Shown: positions 1 through 7,032, counted from the first letter of the stretch. The stretch: DNA of 11,577 bases from Gammaproteobacteria bacterium (GCA_019090565.1 JAHRVS010000158.1:1-11577), one strand, 5' to 3'. A program made the numbers and translations. The notes: generated by a model not told the origin, from the letters alone.

Positions 1-1937
1 TCGCCTGCACCACGCAGAGCGAGATCCTCTTCAGCAATCACAAAGCCATCACTGGACTCTCGCATGACTTTTAGGCGTGCTTTTCCGTGGGCGGATAAAG
101 GTGGGTGGTACAGCAGTAAACAGAAGCTCTCAATGGCGCCTCGGCCAACGCGGCCTCGTAGTTGATGCAACTGAGCCAGCCCTAGCCTTTCTGGGTTTTC
201 AATGATCATCAAGCTGGCATTGGGAACATTCACGCCCACCTCAATCACGGTGGTGGCTACCAGTAAATCAATATCGCCGGCCTTAAAGCCAGCCATGATG
301 TCGGCCTTTTCTTGGCTGCTGAGGCGGCCATGAATGAGTGCGATGGTGGCATTGGGAATGGTTTGTTTAAGCTCGTCGGCACAGTTCTCTGCCGCTTTGC
401 ACTGCAATTGCTCAGATTCTTCGATGAGGGTGCAAACCCAGTAGATTTGTTTTTTTTCTTTACAGGCTAGCCGAATGCGGGCAATGACGTCGTTACGGCG
501 AGAGTCAGGCAGCACCACCGTTTTGACTGGTGTGCGCCCAGGAGGGAGTTCATCGATGATGGAGTTGTCCAGCTCGCCATAGGCACACATCGCCAGGGAG
601 CGAGGGATGGGGGTGGCAGTCATAACCAGCTGGTGGCAGCTGAGGGCGGCGTTGCTGCGGGTGCTTTTTTGTTTTAGCTCTAAGCGTTGGTGTACACCGA
701 AGCGATGCTGTTCGTCGATAACAATGATACCGAGCTTGGCAAAGCCCACGTCCTCTTGAAACAGGGCGTGGGTGCCAATAAGCAGTTGCGTGTCTCCGCT
801 TAAAAGGGCAGCAAGGGTTTGCTGGCGAGTTTTGCCTTTGGTTTTGCCGCTTAACCAGCCAGTTTGGATGTTGAGGGGCTTTAGCCACTGCTTAAAGGTA
901 ATAAAGTGCTGTTCGGCAAGAATTTCGGTGGGGGCCATAATGGCGGCTTGGTAGCCATTTTCTATCGCGCGTAGGGCTGCCAGGGCAGCGATGACCGTTT
1001 TGCCAGAGCCCACGTCTCCTTGTACTAGCCTCAGCATTGGCACTGGCTGCTTAAGGTCAGCGGCGATTTCTTTCCATACCCGCTGCTGTGCATTTGTGAG
1101 TTTGAACTCCAGTTTCTGCAAAAAGCGCTCGGTGAAGGCCTGCTGGGTCGGCAGAGTTTGTGGCGCCAATGCTGGCGCTGGCAGCGCCTGCATTTGTTGC
1201 CTGATTTTTAGTAAGCTTAAACGGTGACTGATGAGCTCTTCAAAGGCGAGCCGCAACTGGCAAGGGTGTTGTTTGTCAGCAATTTGATCAAGTTCGGCGT
1301 CAGGAGGTGGCTGGTGGAGGTACAGCAGTGCATCCTTTAGGGAGGGGAGCTGGTGCTCTTTGCAAAACAGGGGAGGCAGGTAGTCGGGTAAAATGGAGGC
1401 AGGGTTTTGTTTGAGTTGATCCAGAGCCTGATTGAGTACATTTTTAATGCGTTGTTGAGATAGCCCATCCGTGGCCGGATAGATAGGCGTGAGCGTTTGG
1501 GGTAGTGCCTTGATGTCGGTATCGCCGAGATCGTATTCAGGGTGGTAAATCTCTAACCCACTGCTGCCTTGTCTGACTTCACCGTAACAGCGAATGTTTG
1601 CGCCTGAGGTCAGTTGGTTTTTTTGCGCGGTGGTGAAAAAATAAAACCGCAATCCGATAAAACCACTGCTGTCTCTGATTCGACAAAGCAGGCTGCGCTT
1701 TCGGCCCATGGCGATTTCGCTGCTAACGACCTTCCCTTGGATAACAGCAGGGTGATGCGGTAACAAGTGGGAAATGGGGGTGATGCGGGTGCGGTCTTCA
1801 TAGCGATGGGGTAAGTGAAACAAGAGGTCGCCGCAGCAATGTATTTGCAGGCGGGAAAACTTTTCGGCCAAGCTGGGGCCAACCCCCTTAATGGTGGTGA
1901 GGGGCTGGGAAAAGTTGTTTGGCGCTTTGGTTTTGAT
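1..1937 (-). CDS. recG: ATP-dependent DNA helicase RecG, 3' end cut by window edge, non-standard start
   Basis: RecG is a monomeric superfamily 2 helicase that remodels stalled replication forks and drives branch migration of recombination intermediates. The frame is open for about 645 codons and leaves the window inside the conserved C-terminal segment EEDLALRGAG, so only about 45-50 residues are missing. The wedge/OB region opens with PLTTIKGVGPSLAEKF. Walker A GDVGSGKT lies near residues 307-314 (plus-strand bases 996-1019). The DEQH box lies near 408-411 (705-716), motif III TATPIPR follows, and the LRGRVGRG arginine-finger motif is near the end. No frameshift is visible. The start is the odd part. 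The frame is the same as ridA's, and after the ridA TAA there is no ATG, GTG or TTG before the conserved N-terminal motif. I placed the start at ATC (1937-1935), which would give MKTKAPNNFSQ. The first conventional codon is TTG at 1871-1869, which would remove the GVGP motif. Identity is certain; the start is not. Confidence 0.93.
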   Translation of the reverse strand, partial: MKTKAPNNFSQPLTTIKGVGPSLAEKFSRLQIHCCGDLLFHLPHRYEDRTRITPISHLLPHHPAVIQGKVVSSEIAMGRKRSLLCRIRDSSGFIGLRFYFFTTAQKNQLTSGANIRCYGEVRQGSSGLEIYHPEYDLGDTDIKALPQTLTPIYPATDGLSQQRIKNVLNQALDQLKQNPASILPDYLPPLFCKEHQLPSLKDALLYLHQPPPDAELDQIADKQHPCQLRLAFEELISHRLSLLKIRQQMQALPAPALAPQTLPTQQAFTERFLQKLEFKLTNAQQRVWKEIAADLKQPVPMLRLVQGDVGSGKTVIAALAALRAIENGYQAAIMAPTEILAEQHFITFKQWLKPLNIQTGWLSGKTKGKTRQQTLAALLSGDTQLLIGTHALFQEDVGFAKLGIIVIDEQHRFGVHQRLELKQKSTRSNAALSCHQLVMTATPIPRSLAMCAYGELDNSIIDELPPGRTPVKTVVLPDSRRNDVIARIRLACKEKKQIYWVCTLIEESEQLQCKAAENCADELKQTIPNATIALIHGRLSSQEKADIMAGFKAGDIDLLVATTVIEVGVNVPNASLMIIENPERLGLAQLHQLRGRVGRGAIESFCLLLYHPPLSAHGKARLKVMRESSDGFVIAEEDLALRGAG

Positions 1938-1952
1938 TTTAGACGCTGCTGT

Positions 1953-2342
1953 TTAAGATTCGGTGACCAGTACGGCATCCATTTCGACGCCCACGCCCTT
2001 GGGTAAAGCCGCGACGCCAACGGCTGCGCGGGCAGGGTAGGGCTGTTGAAAATAGCGGGCCATGACTTCGTTTACCAATGCGAAATTCCCTAAGTCTGTT
2101 AGGAATATATTCAATTTGACGATGTCGTTGAGGCTGCCACCGGCAGCTTCGCAAACGGCTTTGAGGTTTTCAAACACTTGAGTAATATGGCTCTCCATGT
2201 CACCGTCGATGATCTCCATGGTCTTTGGGTCCAAAGGGATCTGCCCAGACAGATAGCTGGTGTTTTGAACTTTGATGGCCTGCGAGTAGGTGCCAATGGC
2301 TTGGGGCGCGCTTTCGGTAGAGATAACCTGTTTATTCGTCAT
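1953..2342 (-). CDS. ridA: RidA family reactive intermediate/imine deaminase
   Basis: RidA (YjgF/YER057c/UK114 family) hydrolyses reactive 2-iminobutanoate/2-iminopropanoate made by PLP-dependent dehydratases, protecting PLP enzymes in the cytoplasm; it acts as a homotrimer. The product is 129 residues, the usual family length. SGQIPLDP is at 32-39 and PYPARAAVGVAALPKG at 101-116. R105 and E120 sit at the positions that are catalytically important in characterised RidA proteins. The ATG start is preceded by AAGG eight bases upstream. It lies between spoT (97 bp upstream) and recG (directly downstream and in the same frame), the position trmH occupies in E. coli. RidA beside spoT and recG is, from memory, common in Pseudomonas-like genomes. 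Probably cotranscribed with spoT, since I see no clear terminator between them. Confidence 0.93.
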   Translation of the reverse strand: MTNKQVISTESAPQAIGTYSQAIKVQNTSYLSGQIPLDPKTMEIIDGDMESHITQVFENLKAVCEAAGGSLNDIVKLNIFLTDLGNFALVNEVMARYFQQPYPARAAVGVAALPKGVGVEMDAVLVTES

Positions 2343-2439
2343 GATAAGAACCTTGTGTGGTAGATATTAAGGGCAATGGTATTGCCGTGGTGGCGCATAC
2401 GAGAACGAGAGAGGGCTTTATGGTGGCCCAACTATAACG

Positions 2440-4560
2440 TTAGGATTTTACGCGCGTGATTTTCGATACGGTTTTGATGGCTCTGAGGCGCTTAATGGCG
2501 CGCGCTAAGTGAACCCGGTCTTGAACAGAGATGATAAGACGGATAGAGCTAAAGTTTGCGCTTTGTTCTTCCATGTTGATGGATTCAACGTTCGCATTAG
2601 AGCGGGTGATGGCGTTGGCGATGACTGCGAGGGCGCCGCGTTGGCTTTCTAGTTCAATGCGAATTTCGGTGGGGTACTCGCCTTCTACCTCATCGGCCCA
2701 GACTACGGGAATATATTTTTCCGCTTTTTGCTCGTAGCCGCGCATATTTTTACAGTGATCGGTGTGGACGATAATCCCCCGGCCGGAACTCAAATAGCCC
2801 ACGATCGCATCGCCAGGGATGGGGTAGCAGCATTTTCCAAAGGTGATGACCATGCCCTCGGTGCCTTTGATGGAAAGAGGGGGCAGCTTGCCTTGGGTTT
2901 CGCCTTTTGCGCTTTCTTCGGCCTCGCTTAACAACTGCCTGGCAATAATCTGTGCCATTCTGTTACCAAGGCCAATATCTTCGAGTAGGTCCTCCCTTGT
3001 TTTGAAGCCGTACTCTTGTAGGGCGGTGTCGATTCGCTCCTCTGAGAGTGCATCTAGGGAGCTGTCTAGTTGAAACAGAGCCGCATTGAGAAGCCGCTCC
3101 CCGAGGATAATTGATTCAGATTGGCGCTTGTGTTTCAAATAGTGGCGAATATTACTACGGGCCTTGCTGGTAATGACAAAGCTTAGCCAGGAAGGGTTAG
3201 GCTGGGCGCCGTTGGTGGTAATGATTTTAACGGTTTGCCCGCTTTGTAAGGGGGCGCTCAAGGGGGCGAGCCGGTTGTCAACGCGTGCCGCAACACAGCT
3301 ATTGCCGACATCGGTGTGAACCGCATAGGCGAAGTCTATGGGTGTGGCGCCAGCGGGTAGCTCAAGGATATTCCCTTTGGGTGTAAAGATGTAAACCTCG
3401 TCGGGGAAAAGGTCTATTTTTACGTTTTCGATAAACTCTAAGGAGCTACCGGCTTTTTGCTGAATTTCTAACAAGCTCTTCATCCATTCACGGGCGCGCG
3501 AGTGGGCGTGATGGGGGCTTTGTTCTTCATCATTTTTGTAGAGCCAGTGCGCCGCAATGCCATTGTTGGAGATGGACTCCATTTCTTCTGTGCGAATTTG
3601 TACTTCAATGGGCACGCCATTAAGGCCCTTTACCGTCGTGTGAAGTGACTGGTAGCCATTGGCTTTGGGGATAGCGATGTAGTCTTTAAATCGCCCCGGA
3701 ATAGGCAGGTAAAGGTTGTGCATAATGCCCAGGGCGCGATAACAGGCATCGACATTGGTGGTAATAATGCGGAAGCCGAACACATCCATGATTTCTTCGA
3801 AGGGTTTTCGGCTGTCGCGCATTTTATTGTAAATGCTGTATAGGTGCTTTTGCCGGCCCAATACGCGGGCCTTCAGCTGCTCCTCTAGTACCCGTTTCTC
3901 AATGGAAGCAGTGAGCTGGGTCATCACCTCTTTGCGATTCCCCACTGCTTTTCTCACAGCCTTTTCGATCAACTGGGCGCGTAAGGGGTAAAGAGCGGCA
4001 AAGCCGAGGTCTTCAAACTCAATACGGAAGCTGTTCATCCCAAGTCGGTTTGCAATGGGCGCGTAGATCTCGAGGGTTTCGGTGGCAATGCGACGGCGCT
4101 TCTTGGGTTGTAGTACGTCAAGGGTGCGCATGTTATGCAAGCGGTCAGATAGTTTTACCAATATGACGCGAATATCTTGCGTCATGGCCAGCACCATTTT
4201 GCGGAAATTTTCCGCTTGCGCAATGGCGCGAGACTCAAATTTCATTTGGGAGATTTTGCTAACGCCATCGACCAGCTCGGCGACAACCGAGCCAAATCTG
4301 TCGGCAACCTCTTCTTTGGTAGCGTCGGTGTCTTCGATAACGTCATGCAACAGTGCGGCCATCAGGCTTTGATGGTCCATGTGCATGTCGGAAAGAATAT
4401 AAGCGACGGCGAGGGGGTGGGTGATATAAGGCTCACCGCTGCGCCGAAACTGCCCTTCGTGATGGCGTTCAGCGAAGTAATAAGCTTCTGTTATCTGCAG
4501 AGTATGATCTTTTTCAAGATAAGTAGACAGGCGACCAGTAAGATCGTCTATGGTTTGCAA
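2440..4560 (-). CDS. spoT: Bifunctional (p)ppGpp synthetase/3'-pyrophosphohydrolase SpoT
   Basis: SpoT makes and degrades the alarmone (p)ppGpp and sets the stringent response. At 706 residues it matches E. coli SpoT (702). The HD hydrolase domain (about 20-200) has H34, the H72-D73 pair in LLHDVIEDT and the later LSDRLHNMRTL segment (137-147), so the metal site looks intact. The synthetase domain (about 230-345) contains RFKDYIAIPKANGYQSLHT with the loop R290-x-K292-D293. This is the basic RxKD signature of bifunctional enzymes rather than the acidic signature of RelA. A TGS domain follows at about 385-445 (LFPDEVYIFTPKG), then a helical and cysteine-containing region (GKCCYPIPGD, 575-584), and an ACT domain at about 630-706. 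The start is TTG, supported by AGGAG eight bases upstream. As I recall, E. coli spoT also starts at TTG. The gene is 291 bp from rpoZ, far wider than in E. coli. Confidence 0.97.
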   Translation of the reverse strand: MQTIDDLTGRLSTYLEKDHTLQITEAYYFAERHHEGQFRRSGEPYITHPLAVAYILSDMHMDHQSLMAALLHDVIEDTDATKEEVADRFGSVVAELVDGVSKISQMKFESRAIAQAENFRKMVLAMTQDIRVILVKLSDRLHNMRTLDVLQPKKRRRIATETLEIYAPIANRLGMNSFRIEFEDLGFAALYPLRAQLIEKAVRKAVGNRKEVMTQLTASIEKRVLEEQLKARVLGRQKHLYSIYNKMRDSRKPFEEIMDVFGFRIITTNVDACYRALGIMHNLYLPIPGRFKDYIAIPKANGYQSLHTTVKGLNGVPIEVQIRTEEMESISNNGIAAHWLYKNDEEQSPHHAHSRAREWMKSLLEIQQKAGSSLEFIENVKIDLFPDEVYIFTPKGNILELPAGATPIDFAYAVHTDVGNSCVAARVDNRLAPLSAPLQSGQTVKIITTNGAQPNPSWLSFVITSKARSNIRHYLKHKRQSESIILGERLLNAALFQLDSSLDALSEERIDTALQEYGFKTREDLLEDIGLGNRMAQIIARQLLSEAEESAKGETQGKLPPLSIKGTEGMVITFGKCCYPIPGDAIVGYLSSGRGIIVHTDHCKNMRGYEQKAEKYIPVVWADEVEGEYPTEIRIELESQRGALAVIANAITRSNANVESINMEEQSANFSSIRLIISVQDRVHLARAIKRLRAIKTVSKITRVKS

Positions 4561-4568
4561 CTCGTCAT

Positions 4569-4573
4569 CTCCT
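4569..4573 (-). promoter_or_regulatory. Ribosome binding site that sets the TTG start of spoT
   Basis: AGGAG (minus strand) stands eight bases before the TTG at 4560-4558. An ATG directly abuts this site (4568-4566) and opens a six-codon reading frame, ATG ACG AGT TGC AAA CCA TAG, that overlaps the spoT start out of frame and ends at 4548. Zero spacing to the Shine-Dalgarno makes that ATG a poor start, so the TTG is preferred. Confidence 0.7.
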
Positions 4574-4648
4574 GTGTGAGGTATGCACGCTACAGCTGAG
4601 TATTTAAACTATTTCTTGGCAAAGCGAGCGGTTGTTTTTTGCTTGTGT

Positions 4649-4664
4649 ATTAGTCAAGACTAAT
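4649..4664. repeat. 16-bp palindrome upstream of spoT, possible operator
   Basis: ATTAGTC-AA-GACTAAT has two perfect 7-base arms around a 2-base centre. It lies about 90 bp upstream of the spoT TTG inside an otherwise empty gap, and on the minus strand it contains TTGACT, a good -35-like hexamer. I could not find a matching -10 at 16-18 bp, so a promoter is not claimed. The shape and length fit a dimeric transcription-factor site, but no specific regulator can be named from sequence alone. Confidence 0.4.
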
Positions 4665-4753
4665 GCTATACGGTGGGCTTGTCTATATCTTCACTTAGAA
4701 AGAAGAGGGAGGAGCTGGTGAGACTGGGCGGTTTTTAAGGTTTGTGCTGAGCG

Positions 4754-4833
4754 CGGCCAAGAAAGTAAGCGTGGCCGAGTTGCGGTGGCAATGGGCGGGC
4801 ATGGGAAGTGCCAGCCGACGAAAGCAGCTGGCA
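4754..4833 (-). other. Two short inverted repeats between rpoZ and spoT
   Basis: TGCCAGC (4809-4815) pairs with GCTGGCA (4827-4833) across an 11-base loop, starting 18 bases past the rpoZ stop. Farther on, CGGCCA (4754-4759) pairs with TGGCCG (4772-4777) across a 12-base loop. Neither is followed by a T-run on the minus strand, so they do not look like intrinsic terminators. They could be mRNA stability or processing elements in the rpoZ-spoT leader. The rest of the 291-bp gap shows no gene. Confidence 0.3.
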
Positions 4834-4851
4834 GATTTGAATCACAAAGAC

Positions 4852-5103
4852 CTAAATAAAGCCTAAGTCTTCTTCCTCTTCTTCGCGCGGGGCTGGTTTG
4901 TCGAGCTTGTCAATATTTAGCGGCGTAATTAGCTCTTGGGAAATTTCACGTAGCGCCACAACGGTAGGCTTGTCGTTTTCCCATTCAACCAGAGGGTCTT
5001 TTCCTCCTGTGGCAATTTGACGTGCACGTTTGCTGGCGAGTAAGACCAGTTCAAAGCGGTTTTCTACGTGCTTCAGGCAATCTTCTACGGTAACTCGTGC
5101 CAT
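4852..5103 (-). CDS. rpoZ: DNA-directed RNA polymerase omega subunit
   Basis: Omega binds the beta' subunit, helps RNA polymerase assembly, and in proteobacteria forms part of a ppGpp-binding site, which fits its place beside spoT. The 83-residue product begins MARVTVEDCLKHVENRFELV, the family N-terminus. It continues with the conserved helix LLASKRARQIATGG (residues 21-34) and VVALREI (48-54), and ends in a very acidic tail with five consecutive glutamates. E. coli omega is 91 residues, so the length is normal. The ATG is preceded by GGAG about ten bases upstream. The gene has its own probable promoter (5146-5175) and follows a probable gmk terminator, so it may be transcribed apart from gmk. 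Confidence 0.96.
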   Translation of the reverse strand: MARVTVEDCLKHVENRFELVLLASKRARQIATGGKDPLVEWENDKPTVVALREISQELITPLNIDKLDKPAPREEEEEDLGFI

Positions 5104-5145
5104 CTTCGGAGGACTCCATTAGGTGTTTTTGGTTGAGAACCGCGC

Positions 5146-5175
5146 ATTCTACTGCACTGAGCGGGCTTAGCTCAA
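5146..5175 (-). promoter_or_regulatory. Probable sigma-70 promoter of rpoZ
   Basis: On the minus strand TTGAGC (5175-5170) and TAGAAT (5151-5146) are separated by 18 bp. The -10 matches five of six consensus bases and the -35 four of six. Initiation would fall near 5139, leaving a leader of about 35 nt before the rpoZ ATG. It sits just downstream of the gmk terminator-like hairpin, as expected if rpoZ is independently expressed. Confidence 0.5.
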
Positions 5176-5184
5176 GAGATTTGC

Positions 5185-5223
5185 AAAAAATAGCCCCGCG
5201 CCCATGAAAACGGGTAGCAGGGG
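5185..5223 (-). terminator. Probable intrinsic terminator after gmk
   Basis: Read on the minus strand, CCCC (5223-5220) and CCC (5214-5212) pair with GGG (5203-5201) and GGGG (5197-5194), with two more G-C pairs possible between them, giving an interrupted GC stem. CTA and six T's (5190-5185) follow. It begins 21 bases past the gmk stop and lies before the rpoZ promoter. The stem has an internal loop and a bulge, so termination may be partial. Confidence 0.55.
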
Positions 5224-5244
5224 TTGTAGTGAGCGTTTTTTACT

Positions 5245-5862
5245 CTAGGGCTTGGCAAAAAGCTTTTTTAGCAGGTCAGCGTGGTTCTGTTCTTGCTTAT
5301 CTAGCTGTAATCGTTGTGAAAGTGTAATGGCTTTAAGTTCTGCTAGGGCGCTTTCAAACTGATCGTTAACCACAATATAGTCGTATTCTGGGAAATGGGA
5401 CATTTCTTCTACGGCCTGATTCATTCTTTTTGTAATGGTGGCGTCACTATCTTGGCCCCTGGCTTTGAGCCGGCTATTGAGGGCCTCTAAGGACGGAGGC
5501 AAGATAAAAATCGAAATGGCTTCAGGTTTGAGCTTGCGAACTTGTGCGGCACCTTGCCAGTCAATTTCCAGAATAACGTCTGTGCCCTGGGCGAGCTGTG
5601 CATCGACCCAGGCCTCTTCTGTGCCATAGTAATGGCCAAAAACCTCTGCCTGCTCTAAGAATGCGTTGTCAATGATCATCTTCTGAAATGATTCGGTGGC
5701 GGTGAAAATGTAATTGACGCCGTGCTCTTCGCCGGGCCGCATGGCGCGAGTAGTGTGAGACACAGAGGTGCGGATATTCGTTTGTTCTTGAACCAGCCTG
5801 GTTAATAAGCTGGTTTTGCCTGCGCCAGAGGGCGCTGAAATAATAAATAGTGTGCCGCTCAT
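5245..5862 (-). CDS. gmk: Guanylate kinase
   Basis: Gmk phosphorylates GMP to GDP using ATP, feeding GTP and hence (p)ppGpp synthesis. The 205-residue product has normal family length. The P-loop is SAPSGAGKTSL (residues 9-19). The GMP-binding region holds SHTTRAMRPGE (35-45) and EVFGHYYGT (73-81), LEIDWQGA (98-105) follows, and the lid segment has RLKARGQDSDATITKRM (131-147). The start ATG is preceded by AAGAG with seven bases spacing and by a perfect -10 hexamer 48 bp upstream. It heads the minus-strand block gmk-rpoZ-spoT-ridA-recG; in Pseudomonas the next gene upstream is, from memory, a yicC-like gene, absent here. Confidence 0.97.
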   Translation of the reverse strand: MSGTLFIISAPSGAGKTSLLTRLVQEQTNIRTSVSHTTRAMRPGEEHGVNYIFTATESFQKMIIDNAFLEQAEVFGHYYGTEEAWVDAQLAQGTDVILEIDWQGAAQVRKLKPEAISIFILPPSLEALNSRLKARGQDSDATITKRMNQAVEEMSHFPEYDYIVVNDQFESALAELKAITLSQRLQLDKQEQNHADLLKKLFAKP

Positions 5863-5910
5863 AGCTGGGCTCTTGTTTTAGGCTGCGGGGTGGTTTAACA
5901 AACTGTAGGA

Positions 5911-5916
5911 ATTATA
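5911..5916 (-). promoter_or_regulatory. Probable -10 element of the gmk promoter
   Basis: The minus strand reads TATAAT, a perfect -10 hexamer, about 48 bp before the gmk ATG. No good -35 is seen 16-18 bp upstream (that stretch is GC-rich), so this is either a weak promoter, an activator-dependent one, or chance. Initiation would be near 5904. Confidence 0.4.
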
Positions 5917-6347
5917 CTAATTTGGTGACGGGGGGCGCTACCCTTCCTCGATTGATATTATTTTATACGTGAACCCTGTTGGCTCTATTTACCAAAAAAG
6001 GGTGGATAGCAAGAAGGGGGGAGGGCATTGCAAGCGACTTAAGTCGGCACGGGTTTCTTACGGGCCCTAGTCCTCGTTATTTCGCGAATCGAAGTGAGGG
6101 CATGATTTTGTCAAAGGCAGCCGGCCAATTATTCGGCGACTGACTTTGGGTGGGAATGGGTAAATCCACCCCGTATTTTGAGGGGGAAACCTTATGAGGG
6201 CCATCGTAGTGAATGCACAGGATGTGGCATTTTATTTTTAATGCGCCAAGCGAGGAGACCTTTGACGGGCGCACGCTCAAGCGCAGAGGGGGCAATGCAG
6301 TTTAATTACAGCAGGTCTTTCTATGGGGCATCACCTGTTTCAGCGTC
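5917..6347. other. Intergenic region upstream of gmk, no confident gene
   Basis: I find no convincing protein gene in this stretch. It contains a perfect 12-bp palindrome, CGACTTAAGTCG (6035-6046), and a hairpin, GGGTGG (6148-6153) with CCACCC (6166-6171), around a 12-base loop. Several GGA-containing G-rich tracts lie between 6000 and 6300. Because it ends in a strong plus-strand terminator (6348-6370), the plus strand may encode an untranslated RNA; no clear promoter was found for it. Confidence 0.4.
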
Positions 6348-6370
6348 CGCTGCTTTGAAGCAGCGTTTTT
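6348..6370 (+). terminator. Intrinsic terminator with no gene in front of it
   Basis: CGCTGC (6348-6353) pairs with GCAGCG (6360-6365), and the stem extends by two A-T pairs (TT/AA) to eight base pairs. Five T's (6366-6370) follow directly, so it reads as a terminator on the plus strand only; the other strand has no T-run after the stem. The nearest gene, at 6406-6672, runs the opposite way and gmk points away, so whatever plus-strand transcript ends here is not a recognised mRNA. Confidence 0.7.
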
Positions 6371-6405
6371 AGTGGTGAGCACGAAGCGCCTTACTGGCTG
6401 GCTTT

Positions 6406-6672
6406 TTACAGATCGAGGTTTCTGGTTAGAACTTCAGCGGATTTAATAATCCTATTTGTCCGATAAAGCTCAGGGTGCTTTTCGTCGTCAGTGTACCCGA
6501 CTGGTTCGCCAGCGCCTGTGTTTACAAACCAAGAGTTTTCTGGGGTGCGGTCACCGAGCAGTTTTTTAAATTCTGCTGGTTTAATACCTAGTGCTTGAGC
6601 AGCTGCATTATAGGTGCAACGAGTTTTAACTTTGTTAATGTAATCCCGCACGATGTTGATTTTATCTGACAT
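6406..6672 (-). CDS. Small hypothetical protein with helix-turn-helix appearance
   Basis: I do not recognise the family with confidence. The 88-residue protein starts MSDKINIVRDYINKVKTRCT. The segment TYNAAAQALGIKPAEFKKLLG (residues 20-40) has the spacing of a helix-turn-helix. The second half has a tryptophan/glycine-rich stretch, ENSWFVNTGAGEPVGYTDD (46-64), then HPELYRTNRIIKS, which reads like a compact wing or cap. It has no signal peptide and no membrane segment. Longer in-frame starts at 6732 and 6702 exist, but MSDK is preferred because AGGA lies 11 bases upstream and the extension is arginine-rich and unlike a domain. It stands alone between gmk and the T6SS genes, pointing toward gmk. 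It could be a small DNA-binding regulator, but that is inferred from shape only. Confidence 0.65.
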   Translation of the reverse strand: MSDKINIVRDYINKVKTRCTYNAAAQALGIKPAEFKKLLGDRTPENSWFVNTGAGEPVGYTDDEKHPELYRTNRIIKSAEVLTRNLDL

Positions 6673-7032
6673 TAAAAGACGCTTCCTAGAAAGTTGACGC
6701 ATTAGTAACCGGTAGCGTAGTGGCAAAGCCATGCTTTAGTAGTCCGGTACCGAAGGCGCGAAGTTGATTAATCTGTTGAGTGTTTATGCCGTATTAACTC
6801 CCTTGAGTGCGTCGCAGTGGATGCCGTATCGAGGGGAGTCTCGATATTTTCTTGTAGTACTGGTTTTCAATGGTTTGTTAGGTTTTCACCGTTCAAATGT
6901 TTTCCATAACGCATAGTGATATTGTAGAAAAGTCGTTTTAAAAGGCATGTCTCCCATGATATTGCGAATCTTTGCTTCTTATCAAGCTTTATAAGCAAAA
7001 GTGATTAAATATTGACCTTAAAAGGAGTGAAT
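6673..7032. other. Divergent intergenic region with two inverted repeats
   Basis: No gene is seen here. TATCGAG (6827-6833) pairs perfectly with CTCGATA (6840-6846) around a six-base GGGAGT loop and is followed by TTTTCTT, so it could act as a weak plus-strand terminator or an RNA hairpin. A second imperfect hairpin, TTTG...CTTAT with ATAAGCAAA (6971-6999), lies about 34 bp before the small ORF at 7033. A weak extended -10 (TG-A-TTAAAT, 7002-7010) precedes that ORF but lacks a well-placed -35. Confidence 0.35.

Noticed and set aside
2372..2430. Short inverted repeats between spoT and ridA (GGCAAT/ATTGCC at 2372-2386; GGGC/GCCC near 2413-2429)
   Set aside because: Stems are short and not followed by T-runs on the minus strand, so I do not call a terminator; cotranscription of spoT and ridA remains the simpler reading.
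6077..6295. A 72-codon minus-strand frame in the gmk upstream region
   Set aside because: No ribosome binding site, no domain-like composition, and it overlaps the candidate non-coding RNA region; most likely chance.
6178..6372. A 64-codon plus-strand frame upstream of the 88-codon gene
   Set aside because: It starts with TTG without a ribosome binding site, its last codons and stop lie within the terminator stem and T-run, and the protein has no recognisable features.
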